A stretch of 8,959 nt of DNA from an uncultured Clostridia bacterium (GCA_934155625.1 CAKPHD010000048.1:1-8959), one strand, 5' to 3'. Counted from the first letter of the stretch, positions 1 to 6,204 are shown. Notes: generated from the letters alone by a model not told the origin. A program made the numbers and translations.

Positions 1-77
1 GCATCCCCTTTGCATGCTAAACAATTTGCAGAAAAGGCCATTCCACCAGCAGATTGTGGATATACATCTATACCATG
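1..77 (-). pseudogene. host gene, downstream fragment, interrupted by the element
   Basis: On the minus strand, 77-3 is open for 25 codons and begins His-Gly-Ile-Asp-Val-Tyr-Pro-Gln, then a Gly/Ala-rich stretch and a Cys-Leu-Ala-Cys pair. It continues past the window edge. Its frame joins exactly to the fragment at 8885-8959 through the codon CAT, giving one uninterrupted reading frame of about 49 codons. Base composition is closer to average than the element's. The closely spaced cysteines could bind metal, but the protein family is not recognised from this short stretch. It is listed as a pseudogene because the insertion splits it. Confidence 0.7.
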
Positions 78-108
78 TGGTGTGTGTTTGTTATCTATCC
101 AAATAGAA
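73..108. other. attL: left element end with core CCATG
   Basis: The shared core CCATG (73-77) is followed by an end sequence (78-108) that matches the reverse complement of the right end at 26 of 31 positions without gaps. The most conserved block is ATCTATCCAAA (93-103). Paired imperfect inverted half-sites around a short identical core are what a large serine recombinase dimer recognises at each end. The crossover dinucleotide is inferred as TG at 76-77. Confidence 0.8.
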
Positions 109-145
109 ATTATATATGTAACTACTTATTTTGTACGAGAAATTT

Positions 146-170
146 AATGCCTACATTTTTTGTAGGCATT
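146..170 (+). terminator. hairpin near the left end, terminator-like
   Basis: A perfect 10-bp inverted repeat (146-155 / 161-170, AATGCCTACA against TGTAGGCATT) encloses a loop of five T. The following bases (GTTTATT) are only moderately T-rich, so this is a weak intrinsic terminator or simply an end-proximal hairpin. In the circular form it would lie downstream of the toxin operon. Confidence 0.45.
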
Positions 171-242
171 GTTTATTACCTTACGATTTTATTCTGCTTA
201 AAATTGATTGTAAGGGTAAATATAATTGAATATTTAATAGAG

Positions 243-281
243 AAGACATTTGTAATCTAAAAATTACAGATGTCTTTTTTC
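243..281 (+). terminator. strong intrinsic terminator
   Basis: A 14-bp stem with a single T-G wobble (243-256 / 263-276) and a six-base loop is followed at once by a T run (275-280). No plus-strand gene precedes it in the integrated element. In the excised circle the toxin-antitoxin operon would read across the joined ends into it, so it may terminate that operon or shield the oriT region from outside transcription. Confidence 0.7.
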
Positions 282-583
282 TATGCAAGAGATATGCAGA
301 ACCTCTATAAAAGTTCTTGGTTTGGCAAGCCGATGCTATAAAGTTTGCTCGTATTCGTATAAACAGTCTATTTGTACAAAATGCGTGAGTGAGATTTTGG
401 AACACAGACTCACAATAAAAAAAGAGTATTCGGTGGCAAAACTTGAAACGGATTTGTAATTGTAAAAAGTTTGGGCAAGTATGAACAAAGATACAAAAAA
501 GTATCAGCAATTATAGTAGCAAAAGCTACTTACTAGACTACCTATGAAACTAGGCGAACGACCGACGGTTTCAACATATATAT
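282..583. other. non-coding stretch with small inverted repeats
   Basis: There is no convincing gene here. The only plus-strand frame of note (283-459, 58 codons, four cysteines) has no ribosome binding site, and the minus-strand frame over 181-510 starts at an unsupported TTG. Visible structure comprises GTGAGT/ACTCAC (385-390 / 408-413), GATAC/GTATC (490-494 / 501-505), AGTAGC/GCTACT with an AAAA loop (515-520 / 525-530), CCTA/TAGG (541-544 / 551-554) and TGAAAC/GTTTCA (545-550 / 568-573) with an inner ACCG/CGGT. The hairpins become denser toward the array that follows. Confidence 0.5.
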
Positions 584-833
584 GTGTAATAATTCTATTT
601 TTAATAGATGGGATTATTACACCTAATTCACTTTAGCTCTCTCCCTCTGGTTTCTGCTTGGTAATTGCTAAAGTGAATACCAAAAAGCATAATTGCTTTT
701 TGGTTGTGAGTAAAAAATCTATTTTTTTACTCACATTCATAAAAATTGCGACAAGCAAATTTTTATGAAAAACCTAAAATGCAGTTAAGCAGTTTTAGGT
801 TTTGGGGTGTGGGGTTGTAAACCCCTGCCACAC
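584..833. repeat. tandem array of unrelated inverted repeats next to oriT
   Basis: Hairpins abut one another with almost no spacing. H1: 584-599 / 603-622, interrupted near its middle. H2: 626-637 / 667-678, 12 bp, 29-base loop. H3: 679-689 / 694-704, 11 bp, 4-base loop. H4: 705-717 / 723-735, 13 bp, 5-base loop. H5: 736-747 / 758-769, 12 bp, with further GC pairing across a bulge. H6: 769-779 / 793-803, 11 bp, again with inner GC pairing and a bulge. H7: 811-816 / 820-825, with GTGT (807-810) and ACAC (830-833) outside it. The arms are unrelated in sequence, so this is not a duplicated repeat; only the folding is repeated. The array leads directly into the oriT hairpin. A likely role is as folded single-stranded DNA during transfer, for example a complementary-strand origin or a relaxase accessory site. 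Confidence 0.75.
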
Positions 834-863
834 AGACAAACTTGTTTGTCTAGTGTGTTAGAC
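829..863 (+). other. oriT: oriT with MobV nick site
   Basis: The sequence TAGTGTG/TTA at 851-860 equals the nick-region sequence known for the pMV158/MobV family, with cleavage expected between 857 and 858 on the plus strand. It is preceded by the perfect inverted repeat AGACAAAC-TT-GTTTGTCT (834-851), which extends outward as CACAC (829-833) against GTGTG (853-857) across a one-base bulge. The stem therefore ends exactly at the nick. It lies 48 bases upstream of the relaxase start, as in other MobV elements. Strand polarity predicts that the relaxase gene enters the recipient first and the hairpin array last. Nick position is from family knowledge. Confidence 0.85.
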
Positions 864-905
864 ATTGAAACAATATCTCGAGCAAAGAAGGAGGTGCATG
901 GAGAT

Positions 906-2153
906 ATGAGTTATGCTATTGTAAGAAATGAAAAATTAACACGAGCAGAGATAAATGGAAAAGGAACTCACAATGATAGAAAAGCAAAAAATCATACTAA
1001 TAAAGATATTGATCCTACAAGAACACATTTGAATTATTATATTAAGAAAAACAAACTAACATATACAAAAGAATTTGATAAATATATGAAAGAGAATAAT
1101 TTACAAAGTCATCTTCGTAGTAATAGTATAATAATGTGCCAAATGGTGTTCACTTCTGACCAAGCTTTTTTTGATAAAATTGGAGAAAAAGAAACAAAAA
1201 GATATTTTAATGAATGTTATAAATTTATCTGCAATTACAAAAGTCTTGGAGAAAAGAATATAATATCAGCAGTTGTGCATTTAGATGAAGGTTCTCCACA
1301 CATGCACTTAATGTTTGTTCCTGTTGTCCATACAAAAGATAAAGACGGCAATAATATTGATAAAATCTGTAGCAGAGATTTTTGGAAAGGTCGAGATAGT
1401 TACAGAAAATTACAAGACGCCTATTTTAATCATGTAAAATCAAAAGGTTTTGACCTAGAAAGAGGTATGTTTGTAGAGGATACTAATAGAAAGCATTATA
1501 CTGTAGAAGAATATAAAAAGATTACAAACTATGATAATACTAAAAAAATTTTAAATGAAATAAAACTAGAACTACCAAACGTTCCAGATTTAACTGATAT
1601 TAGTAAATTCTCACGAAAGAGAGATGAGAAAATATTAGAAGAAATTATAAAACCTAAAGATGAATTAATTAAAGAATTATACAAAGATAACTTAGCATTG
1701 CATAAAGAATTATCGAAACAATCAAAAGTCATTGGCGAAGCAGAAAAATACCAAAAAGAAAGAGATTCTATAATTGCAGATAATGAGAAATTAAATAATA
1801 AAGTTAATGACTTGGAAAATGAATATAAAAGAAAAAGCAGTAATCTTGATTTTGATTACAATAATAGAAAAACTGAATTAGAACAAGAATTTCAAAATAA
1901 GGAATTTAACATTGAATATAAATATAAAAGTAAAATTAGGGAATTAGAGAAAGAAAATAATCGTTTATACAAAATTATTGATAAGTTTTATGAAACTGTT
2001 GATAAATTTATAATTTGGATTTGCAAGAAATTAGGTTTAGGCGAATCTAAAGAATTAATTAAGGATTTTCAAGAAGAAACCCGTACTTTTATTGACCCTG
2101 TAAAACAATTAGAACATGAAGAAAGAGAAAAAGAATGGGGCTTAGAAAGATAA
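906..2153 (+). CDS. MobV-family relaxase (Mob/Pre, TnpZ-like)
   Basis: This protein nicks one strand at oriT, stays bound to the 5' end and pilots the DNA through a helper's transfer channel. The 415-aa protein begins MSYAIVRNEK, like Mob/Pre proteins. The His of HNDR at residue 22 corresponds to the catalytic His22 of pMV158 MobM. The motif DPTRTHLNY lies at 36-44, and the metal-binding motif HLDEGSPHMH at 125-134 supplies His125, His132 and His134. Residues about 230-360 are highly charged and predicted to form coiled coil, as is usual for the dimerising C-terminal half. The start chosen is the ATG at 906, with GGAGG at 890-894; an in-frame ATG at 807 would translate through oriT and lacks a binding site. 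Length is normal and no truncation is seen. Confidence 0.93.
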   Translation: MSYAIVRNEKLTRAEINGKGTHNDRKAKNHTNKDIDPTRTHLNYYIKKNKLTYTKEFDKYMKENNLQSHLRSNSIIMCQMVFTSDQAFFDKIGEKETKRYFNECYKFICNYKSLGEKNIISAVVHLDEGSPHMHLMFVPVVHTKDKDGNNIDKICSRDFWKGRDSYRKLQDAYFNHVKSKGFDLERGMFVEDTNRKHYTVEEYKKITNYDNTKKILNEIKLELPNVPDLTDISKFSRKRDEKILEEIIKPKDELIKELYKDNLALHKELSKQSKVIGEAEKYQKERDSIIADNEKLNNKVNDLENEYKRKSSNLDFDYNNRKTELEQEFQNKEFNIEYKYKSKIRELEKENNRLYKIIDKFYETVDKFIIWICKKLGLGESKELIKDFQEETRTFIDPVKQLEHEEREKEWGLER

Positions 2154-2154
2154 T

Positions 2155-2209
2155 ATAAAAACAAAGAAGTAGGGAGTGTGTATTATCACTTTCTCCCCAC
2201 CTCTTTGTT
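2155..2209 (-). terminator. terminator between convergent genes
   Basis: An imperfect stem (2160-2176 / 2193-2209) combines AACAAAGA/TCTTTGTT with GGGAG/CTCCC across a partly paired middle. Read on the minus strand it is followed by a run of T (TTTGTTTTTATATT), so it should end transcription of the gene at 2228-2584. On the plus strand the following bases are not T-rich, so it serves the relaxase gene less well. A small extra hairpin, GGCTC/GAGCC, lies at 2214-2226. Confidence 0.7.
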
Positions 2210-2227
2210 AGAGGGCTCTATGAGCCA

Positions 2228-2584
2228 TTACTCTATAACCGTGTCACCTTCTTCGAGAGGCTGCCAGTTGCCTCTACGAGTCCTAACGACTCTGTTCCAT
2301 CCGTTACATTCCATGTTGCTGATGAGAGTAGTATACTCAGGAAATTCTTTCTTAACCTCTTCCAGAGTGTATACCTTACCAAAGTAAGTATACCTAGAAT
2401 AGTTTTTGCGCTCTCCTGTCAACAGTTCTCCCTCAACAACAGTCTGTACCTGATCAAAGAAACGGTAGGCAAATGCCTCCTTGGGAACGGTTACCAGTTC
2501 AGGCTTCCGCTCTGCGATTTCCTCATGAGAGTATTCGCTAAAAAAAATGCCAGGATACGAAAATTCAACAAAGTGCTTTAACAT
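2228..2584 (-). CDS. hypothetical protein, 118 aa, higher-GC cargo gene
   Basis: The 118-residue soluble protein has no signal peptide or membrane segment and many aromatic and acidic residues. Near its centre are the segments FFDQVQTVVEGE and YTYFGKVYTLEEVKKEFP, and the C-terminal part carries a basic patch, RVVRTRRGNW. The family is not recognised. The ATG at 2584 has a strong binding site (GGAGG, nine bases upstream on the minus strand) and its own promoter at 2650-2678. GC content is clearly higher than in its neighbours: about 48% over 180 hand-counted bases, against 20-25% in the adjacent KAP gene. It also uses more C- and G-ending codons. It therefore looks separately acquired. The intact frame, binding site, promoter and terminator all argue that it is a working gene. 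Confidence 0.8.
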   Translation of the reverse strand: MLKHFVEFSYPGIFFSEYSHEEIAERKPELVTVPKEAFAYRFFDQVQTVVEGELLTGERKNYSRYTYFGKVYTLEEVKKEFPEYTTLISNMECNGWNRVVRTRRGNWQPLEEGDTVIE

Positions 2585-2649
2585 AGAAAATCCTCCGTTC
2601 TGCTATACATAGCATCTTATAAATTATTAGTGCAAAAGTACCTATGTAC

Positions 2650-2678
2650 ATTATACTACAAATTAACATAAATTGCAA
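2650..2678 (-). promoter_or_regulatory. promoter of the 118-aa gene
   Basis: On the minus strand, TTGCAA (2678-2673) and a perfect TATAAT (2655-2650) are separated by 17 bases. Transcription would start near 2643. The leader carries GTAC-N4-GTAC (2638-2649) over the start region and GCTAT-N2-ATAGC further down (within 2600-2615), either of which could be an operator or hairpin. Confidence 0.7.
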
Positions 2679-2702
2679 ATTTGACTTTTCCAAAAGAACA
2701 AC

Positions 2703-2740
2703 ATGGTTATACTGTATTTTATTATATAACGCATAACCAT
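2703..2740 (-). terminator. inverted repeat after the KAP operon, weak terminator candidate
   Basis: ATGGTTAT (2703-2710) and ATAACCAT (2733-2740) form an 8-bp inverted repeat with a 22-base AT-rich loop, directly after the KAP stop codon. On the minus strand the following bases have no continuous T run, so read-through into the 118-aa gene is possible. Confidence 0.35.
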
Positions 2741-2741
2741 T

Positions 2742-4130
2742 TTATTTATATTTTAGACCCTTTCTTAATAAACTTAATACTTCCATAAGATAATTATATG
2801 AATATCTATCTAATGTAATTTGGCTATTTCTATATTCCTTATAATCATTTTTATGATTAAATATTGCATTATACATATCTAAGAGTTGCTTTTTAAAACT
2901 TTCATCTGAAATTTTCCCGTCTGTATCTTTATTCATATAATAGTTTAATCCTTCTTTTGCAACATCTATTTTATTGATAACTTCAAAAAATTTATTATAT
3001 CCGTTTCCGTTTATAATATCTAGGTATAGTTTTAAATCAATTACTTTAATACCTAGTAATATTGGTAAAAAGAAAACCTTAATTAATTCTTTACCATTTT
3101 CCTCTCCAAATCTAAAACGTGTAGATGTATTTGAAAATTCCTCTATTACACTTAATAATTGATAATATCTTATACAATCTCTCATGGTAAAGTGATATAT
3201 ATTAATAAATTCAAACACAATTTCATTAAACCAATATGAGTTTTTTTCCATTCCTAAAAACTTCATAAAATTAGTTATATCTATTTGGGCCAAATCAACT
3301 GTTAAATCACAAAATTTGTTAAGATATCTATGTGAATCAAAATTCTGTCCATAATAATTAGAAATAGTATTTGCTAATTCTTTTATATTTACAGAAAAAA
3401 CAAATATTATATTTTCATGATCAAAAAAATGTTTGATTCTCTCTAACAATTTTATTGCATAAAGAGGATTACATCTATCTAATTCATCAACAAATATAAC
3501 TAATTTATCACCACGTTCAGCTAATAACTTATCTAATAGTATATTAAGGGTATCTTTTAAATTTTCAATTGTTGTAATTTCTGGTATTATATCTTTTCCT
3601 TTAAATGTATCTACTAATTCTTTAACACTCCCATTTGACCAAATATTAAACATATCTAATACGCTTGCAATTTTATTAATAACATCTGTTGACTCTTTTT
3701 GATAATCTTTTAAAATATCATGTTCTTTTATTATATTAAATATTATTGAGTTTATAGGATCTATATGAGAATCATTACTCCAAGCATTATAATATATTGG
3801 TACAAAGTTTTTCTCTAATTTTAAGTCTTTAAATTCATTTTGTTTTAAAATATTTTCTATTTTGGGTCTAAAATTTTCTACTTCATTATTGATGTATTGA
3901 TTATAATAAGTTAATAATGTATATACTTGCTTTACAAAAAAGGTCTTTCCAGTTCCCCAGTCTCCATTTATAAAAATGGTAAAATTATCATCTATGTTAT
4001 CTAACATTTCTAAAAACGCACTTATGTATTGATTTCTTCCTATTGCATTTTTATCAAGCATTTCTATTACATTTTCTGTAGTAGGTTTTATTTCTATTTT
4101 ATTCAATTTACTTTCCTCATTTCTAATCAT
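2742..4130 (-). CDS. KAP family P-loop NTPase
   Basis: This 462-aa protein has the hallmarks of KAP NTPases, a STAND-related P-loop family found in mobile elements and several anti-phage systems. The Walker A motif GDWGTGKT is at residues 56-63 (Lys62). The KAP-typical YYNAWSND lies at 113-120. Walker B, VIFVDELDRC, is at 211-220 (Asp215, Glu216), and a sensor-like IIFVFSVN follows at 241-248. The C-terminal 200 residues are helical without a recognised domain. Many KAP proteins carry membrane helices between these motifs; none is visible here, so the protein is probably cytoplasmic. It starts six bases after the upstream gene, with only an A-rich leader before the ATG. A TTG at 4106-4104, preceded by GAGG, is an alternative start. 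Function as a defence ATPase is inferred from family and context. Confidence 0.88.
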   Translation of the reverse strand: MIRNEESKLNKIEIKPTTENVIEMLDKNAIGRNQYISAFLEMLDNIDDNFTIFINGDWGTGKTFFVKQVYTLLTYYNQYINNEVENFRPKIENILKQNEFKDLKLEKNFVPIYYNAWSNDSHIDPINSIIFNIIKEHDILKDYQKESTDVINKIASVLDMFNIWSNGSVKELVDTFKGKDIIPEITTIENLKDTLNILLDKLLAERGDKLVIFVDELDRCNPLYAIKLLERIKHFFDHENIIFVFSVNIKELANTISNYYGQNFDSHRYLNKFCDLTVDLAQIDITNFMKFLGMEKNSYWFNEIVFEFINIYHFTMRDCIRYYQLLSVIEEFSNTSTRFRFGEENGKELIKVFFLPILLGIKVIDLKLYLDIINGNGYNKFFEVINKIDVAKEGLNYYMNKDTDGKISDESFKKQLLDMYNAIFNHKNDYKEYRNSQITLDRYSYNYLMEVLSLLRKGLKYK

Positions 4131-4136
4131 GTTTTT

Positions 4137-5249
4137 TTATTTATTTTTTACTAACCACTTATAAACTTCATCTTCAGTAAGTTTGCCTTTTTTTATTTTA
4201 CTAATTTTATCTTTAGCTTCTTTTTTCCATTTGTCAAATTCTTTTTGAATAGCTTTACTTTCCTTGTTTCTATATGCAGTCATAAACTTTTGCTGATATA
4301 TTCTTCTATAAAGAGCTTGTACTTTGTTATTCTCTAAATTTTTTCTATATTGTTCTCCAGCACCTTTTTCTCTACAAGTAGGACTTTTATCTACATTTGC
4401 TAAATCGCAATATATTTCATTTTGTCTATACGTTGGTATAAAATATCTGCCACAATTTAAGCAAGTTTTAATTTGTAAGTTCTCATGTCTTACAATTTGG
4501 TCTAATACCATAAAACATATACTTGTTAAGTTATTACTTGTATAAACATTGTGTAATTCTAATTCTTGATTTTTATTATCTATCTCTTTTATCAATTTTT
4601 CTAAAGTATCATAATGATGTTTGTTATGTATGTTTATGTAATTATCCGTTATAACTTCTATTCCTTGTGAATATGTATAAAAATCACTATCTTTTATTGT
4701 AAAAGCAATAAATTTTGATAATTTATTTTCTTCTTTTAAATCTTCATTTCCATTTAAATTGTAAACGAAATCTACACATTTTTTAAAGTTTTCTTGCCAT
4801 TCTATAAGACTATCACTACTTGTGTCATATATGTCCTTTATAATCTTTCTAAATTCAATATCATCAATAAACTCATTATTTTTAGTATATTGATATGGTA
4901 CATATTCTTTTATTAATTCATATCCATAGGCATAAAAGAAGGTGTTATATGCAGTTTCATAAGTAGTAAAATCTGCATTTAAAAAGTTTATTAAAATTGC
5001 ACCTAAATTTTCTACATAATGAATATAGATAGTAGCAGGATGCCTTGCTATTTCTTTTTTCTTATTTAATTTTGTCTTAGATATATCTTTTTCCAATTCT
5101 AAACATAATCTTGTTTCTATGTTTTTATCTATTCTCTTTCTATTTACATTATATAAATATAATGGTGTCGCATAATATTCTTCTTTTTCTTCAAAATTAA
5201 ACCATAAATAAAAACCTTCTTCAATCGTTCCACGAGGTAATTCTCTCAT
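4137..5249 (-). CDS. zinc-finger-like protein, DUF6076-like, partner of the KAP NTPase
   Basis: The protein has 370 residues. Its N-terminal 250 residues are mostly helical, with aromatic-rich segments and no membrane helices. A cysteine motif follows: Cys263-x2-Cys266-x14-Cys281-x10-Cys292, in the setting TCLNCGRYFIPTYRQ, YCD and TCREKG. This resembles the zinc site of DUF6076-type and CGNR-type proteins, and the following basic helical tail (about 300-360) suggests binding of nucleic acid. The DUF name is from memory and unverified. The ATG at 5249 is preceded by AGGGGG on the minus strand. It is the first gene of an operon with the KAP NTPase, six bases apart, implying a shared function: it could be the sensor or effector and the NTPase the switch. 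No catalytic motif was found. Confidence 0.75.
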   Translation of the reverse strand: MRELPRGTIEEGFYLWFNFEEKEEYYATPLYLYNVNRKRIDKNIETRLCLELEKDISKTKLNKKKEIARHPATIYIHYVENLGAILINFLNADFTTYETAYNTFFYAYGYELIKEYVPYQYTKNNEFIDDIEFRKIIKDIYDTSSDSLIEWQENFKKCVDFVYNLNGNEDLKEENKLSKFIAFTIKDSDFYTYSQGIEVITDNYINIHNKHHYDTLEKLIKEIDNKNQELELHNVYTSNNLTSICFMVLDQIVRHENLQIKTCLNCGRYFIPTYRQNEIYCDLANVDKSPTCREKGAGEQYRKNLENNKVQALYRRIYQQKFMTAYRNKESKAIQKEFDKWKKEAKDKISKIKKGKLTEDEVYKWLVKNK

Positions 5250-5285
5250 AAATATTTCCCCCTAAAATTTATCTTTGTAAAAAAT

Positions 5286-5315
5286 ATTAAAAATATTTTT
5301 AAAATGTGTTGACAA
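5286..5315 (-). promoter_or_regulatory. promoter for the zinc-finger/KAP operon (first of two candidates)
   Basis: On the minus strand TTGTCA (5315-5310) and TTTAAT (5291-5286) are 18 bases apart. A second copy of the same arrangement, TTGTAA (5380-5375) with TTTAAT (5356-5351), lies 65 bases upstream. The nearer copy overlaps the plus-strand TTGACA, so the two directions would compete for polymerase. Confidence 0.5.
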
Positions 5316-5337
5316 GCAATTAATATGATGTTAATAT
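5309..5337 (+). promoter_or_regulatory. plus-strand promoter for the HTH gene
   Basis: A perfect TTGACA (5309-5314) and TAATAT (5332-5337) are spaced by 17 bases. A second weaker candidate is TTTACA (5374-5379) with ACTATA (5397-5402), also 17 bases apart. The untranslated leader to the TTG start would be about 180 or 120 bases. Confidence 0.65.
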
Positions 5338-5347
5338 TTATATTAAC
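5330..5347. promoter_or_regulatory. palindrome over the -10 region, operator candidate
   Basis: GTTAATAT-TT-ATATTAAC (5330-5347) is a perfect 8-bp inverted repeat covering the plus-strand -10 element. A second palindrome, TTAAAAATATTTTTAA (5287-5302), covers the minus-strand -10. A dimeric regulator such as the adjacent HTH protein could bind these to control both directions, but the AT-rich context makes chance palindromes fairly likely. Confidence 0.4.
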
Positions 5348-5436
5348 AATATTAAACAATAATTTCAAATGTGTTTACAATATTATTGTACTACCAACTA
5401 TAAATGTTGTCAAGTTTTAAGGAAATTTTATTAAGT

Positions 5437-5469
5437 TTAGTTATTAAAAGAATAACTAATAGATTTTTT
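5437..5469 (+). terminator. leader hairpin with T run, attenuator candidate
   Basis: TTAGTTATT (5437-5445) and AATAACTAA (5451-5459) form a perfect 9-bp stem with a 5-base loop. A run of T follows a few bases later (5464-5469). It lies in the untranslated leader of the HTH gene, downstream of both plus-strand promoters. The stem is AT-rich, so any termination would be inefficient. Confidence 0.35.
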
Positions 5470-5526
5470 ATGTTTAAAAACTTACAAACAAAAAGTCAAC
5501 TAAATAAAGGAAGGAGGTTTTTAAAG

Positions 5527-5994
5527 TTGAATAATCAAGAGAATATTTTAGATTTATACTATAATAAACATCTAAAACAAAAGGATATTGCTAACATAGT
5601 AGGTGTTAGCAAACAATATGTTTCAAAAGTAGTTAATAGTGATAGTAGATGTAAAAAAGAAAAACAACTTCGTAAAGATAAAAATGCTATTACAAGAAAA
5701 GGCTATATGAAAGAATATTTTAAAAATTATGTTAGATTAAAGAAAGAAGATAATTCTTATGAGCAATTAAAAGCATTGCAATATCAAGACTCATTAGAAT
5801 TATCTTATTTTAATAGCTATATGAATGATTATACTTTTGCAAAATATAATTCTAGTATTTATCACAGAGATAAAAATGGAAATTTAAGGCTAAATAAAGG
5901 TATAAAAGTTTGTAATGATGTTCCAAAGATTATCAATATGAATATACCTATTACAACTCAAAAGTATAAAAACTTTTATTGTTTTAGTAAATAA
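5527..5994 (+). CDS. helix-turn-helix protein, putative element regulator
   Basis: The 155-aa protein has an N-terminal helix-turn-helix: LKQKDIANIVGVSKQYVSKV at residues 16-35 follows the usual pattern of helix, Gly turn and recognition helix. The rest is basic and tyrosine-rich, without a recognised domain, and is consistent with DNA binding. The start chosen is the TTG at 5527, because AAGGAGG (5511-5517) sits nine bases before it. The in-frame ATG at 5404 has no binding site, and its extra 41 residues are low in complexity. It is transcribed away from the KAP operon and toward the recombinase, so it may control either the shared promoter region or the mobility genes. A recombination directionality role is also possible; nothing in the sequence proves it. 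Confidence 0.8.
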   Translation: MNNQENILDLYYNKHLKQKDIANIVGVSKQYVSKVVNSDSRCKKEKQLRKDKNAITRKGYMKEYFKNYVRLKKEDNSYEQLKALQYQDSLELSYFNSYMNDYTFAKYNSSIYHRDKNGNLRLNKGIKVCNDVPKIINMNIPITTQKYKNFYCFSK

Positions 5995-6048
5995 TGAAAT
6001 TTCTATGTAAGAAATGAGGAAAATTAAATGTTAATTATTTTAAAACTA

Positions 6049-6186
6049 AAAAGGGCTTTATTACGAAGAAAAAATGTAATTTTTTCGCAGTAACAAGAAA
6101 AGTTACCATTAAAGGTCTGTGCGAAGCACAAGACAACTGGAACTTTTCTTATTTTTTTGCTTTTTTGCACAAATACAAGCCCTTTT
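6049..6186 (+). ncRNA. structured non-coding segment, possible small RNA or leader
   Basis: An outer stem, AAAAGGGCTT (6049-6058) with AAGCCCTTTT (6177-6186), encloses two arms. Arm 1 spans 6061-6093: TTA/TAA, then CGAA/TTCG and an A-run/T-run stem. Arm 2 spans 6095-6150: AAGAAAAGTT/AACTTTTCTT, then CC/GG, then GTC-TGTGC-GAA-GCACA-A-GAC (6115-6134). Together they form a three-way junction. Arm 2 is followed by TTTTTTT (6152-6158), so it could also act as an intrinsic terminator, in competition with the outer stem. No reading frame runs through it. It lies between the HTH gene and the 42-aa ORF. I do not recognise a named RNA family. Confidence 0.55.
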
Positions 6187-6204
6187 GAATACAAATTAAT
6201 ATAA

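Noticed and set aside
54..260. 68-codon plus-strand frame at the left end
   Set aside because: It crosses attL and the terminator-like hairpin at 146-170, has no ribosome binding site, and is rich in residues typical of random AT-rich DNA.
283..459. 58-codon plus-strand frame with four cysteines
   Set aside because: The ATG directly follows the terminator T run and lacks a ribosome binding site; the cysteines do not form a clear motif.
181..510. 109-codon minus-strand frame
   Set aside because: It starts at a TTG without a binding site, runs through the terminator stem at 243-276, and resembles no protein.
584..857. CRISPR array or tandem repeat
   Set aside because: The inverted repeats differ in sequence and there is no repeated unit with spacers; only the folding recurs.
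807..905. N-terminal extension of the relaxase from the ATG at 807
   Set aside because: It would translate through oriT; the ATG at 906 has a good ribosome binding site and gives the family-typical N terminus.
2703..2740. Nested mobile cassette boundary after the KAP operon
   Set aside because: The 8-bp inverted repeat has no matching copy seen at the other end of the operon, so a simple hairpin is the more economical reading.
5404..5526. 41-residue N-terminal extension of the HTH protein
   Set aside because: The ATG at 5404 has no binding site and lies at or before the start of transcription from the second promoter; the TTG at 5527 has AAGGAGG at ideal spacing.
6049..6186. Small insertion (MITE) with terminal inverted repeats
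   Set aside because: The outer arms could be terminal repeats, but no target duplication is visible and the internal nested pairing fits an RNA better; not fully excluded.
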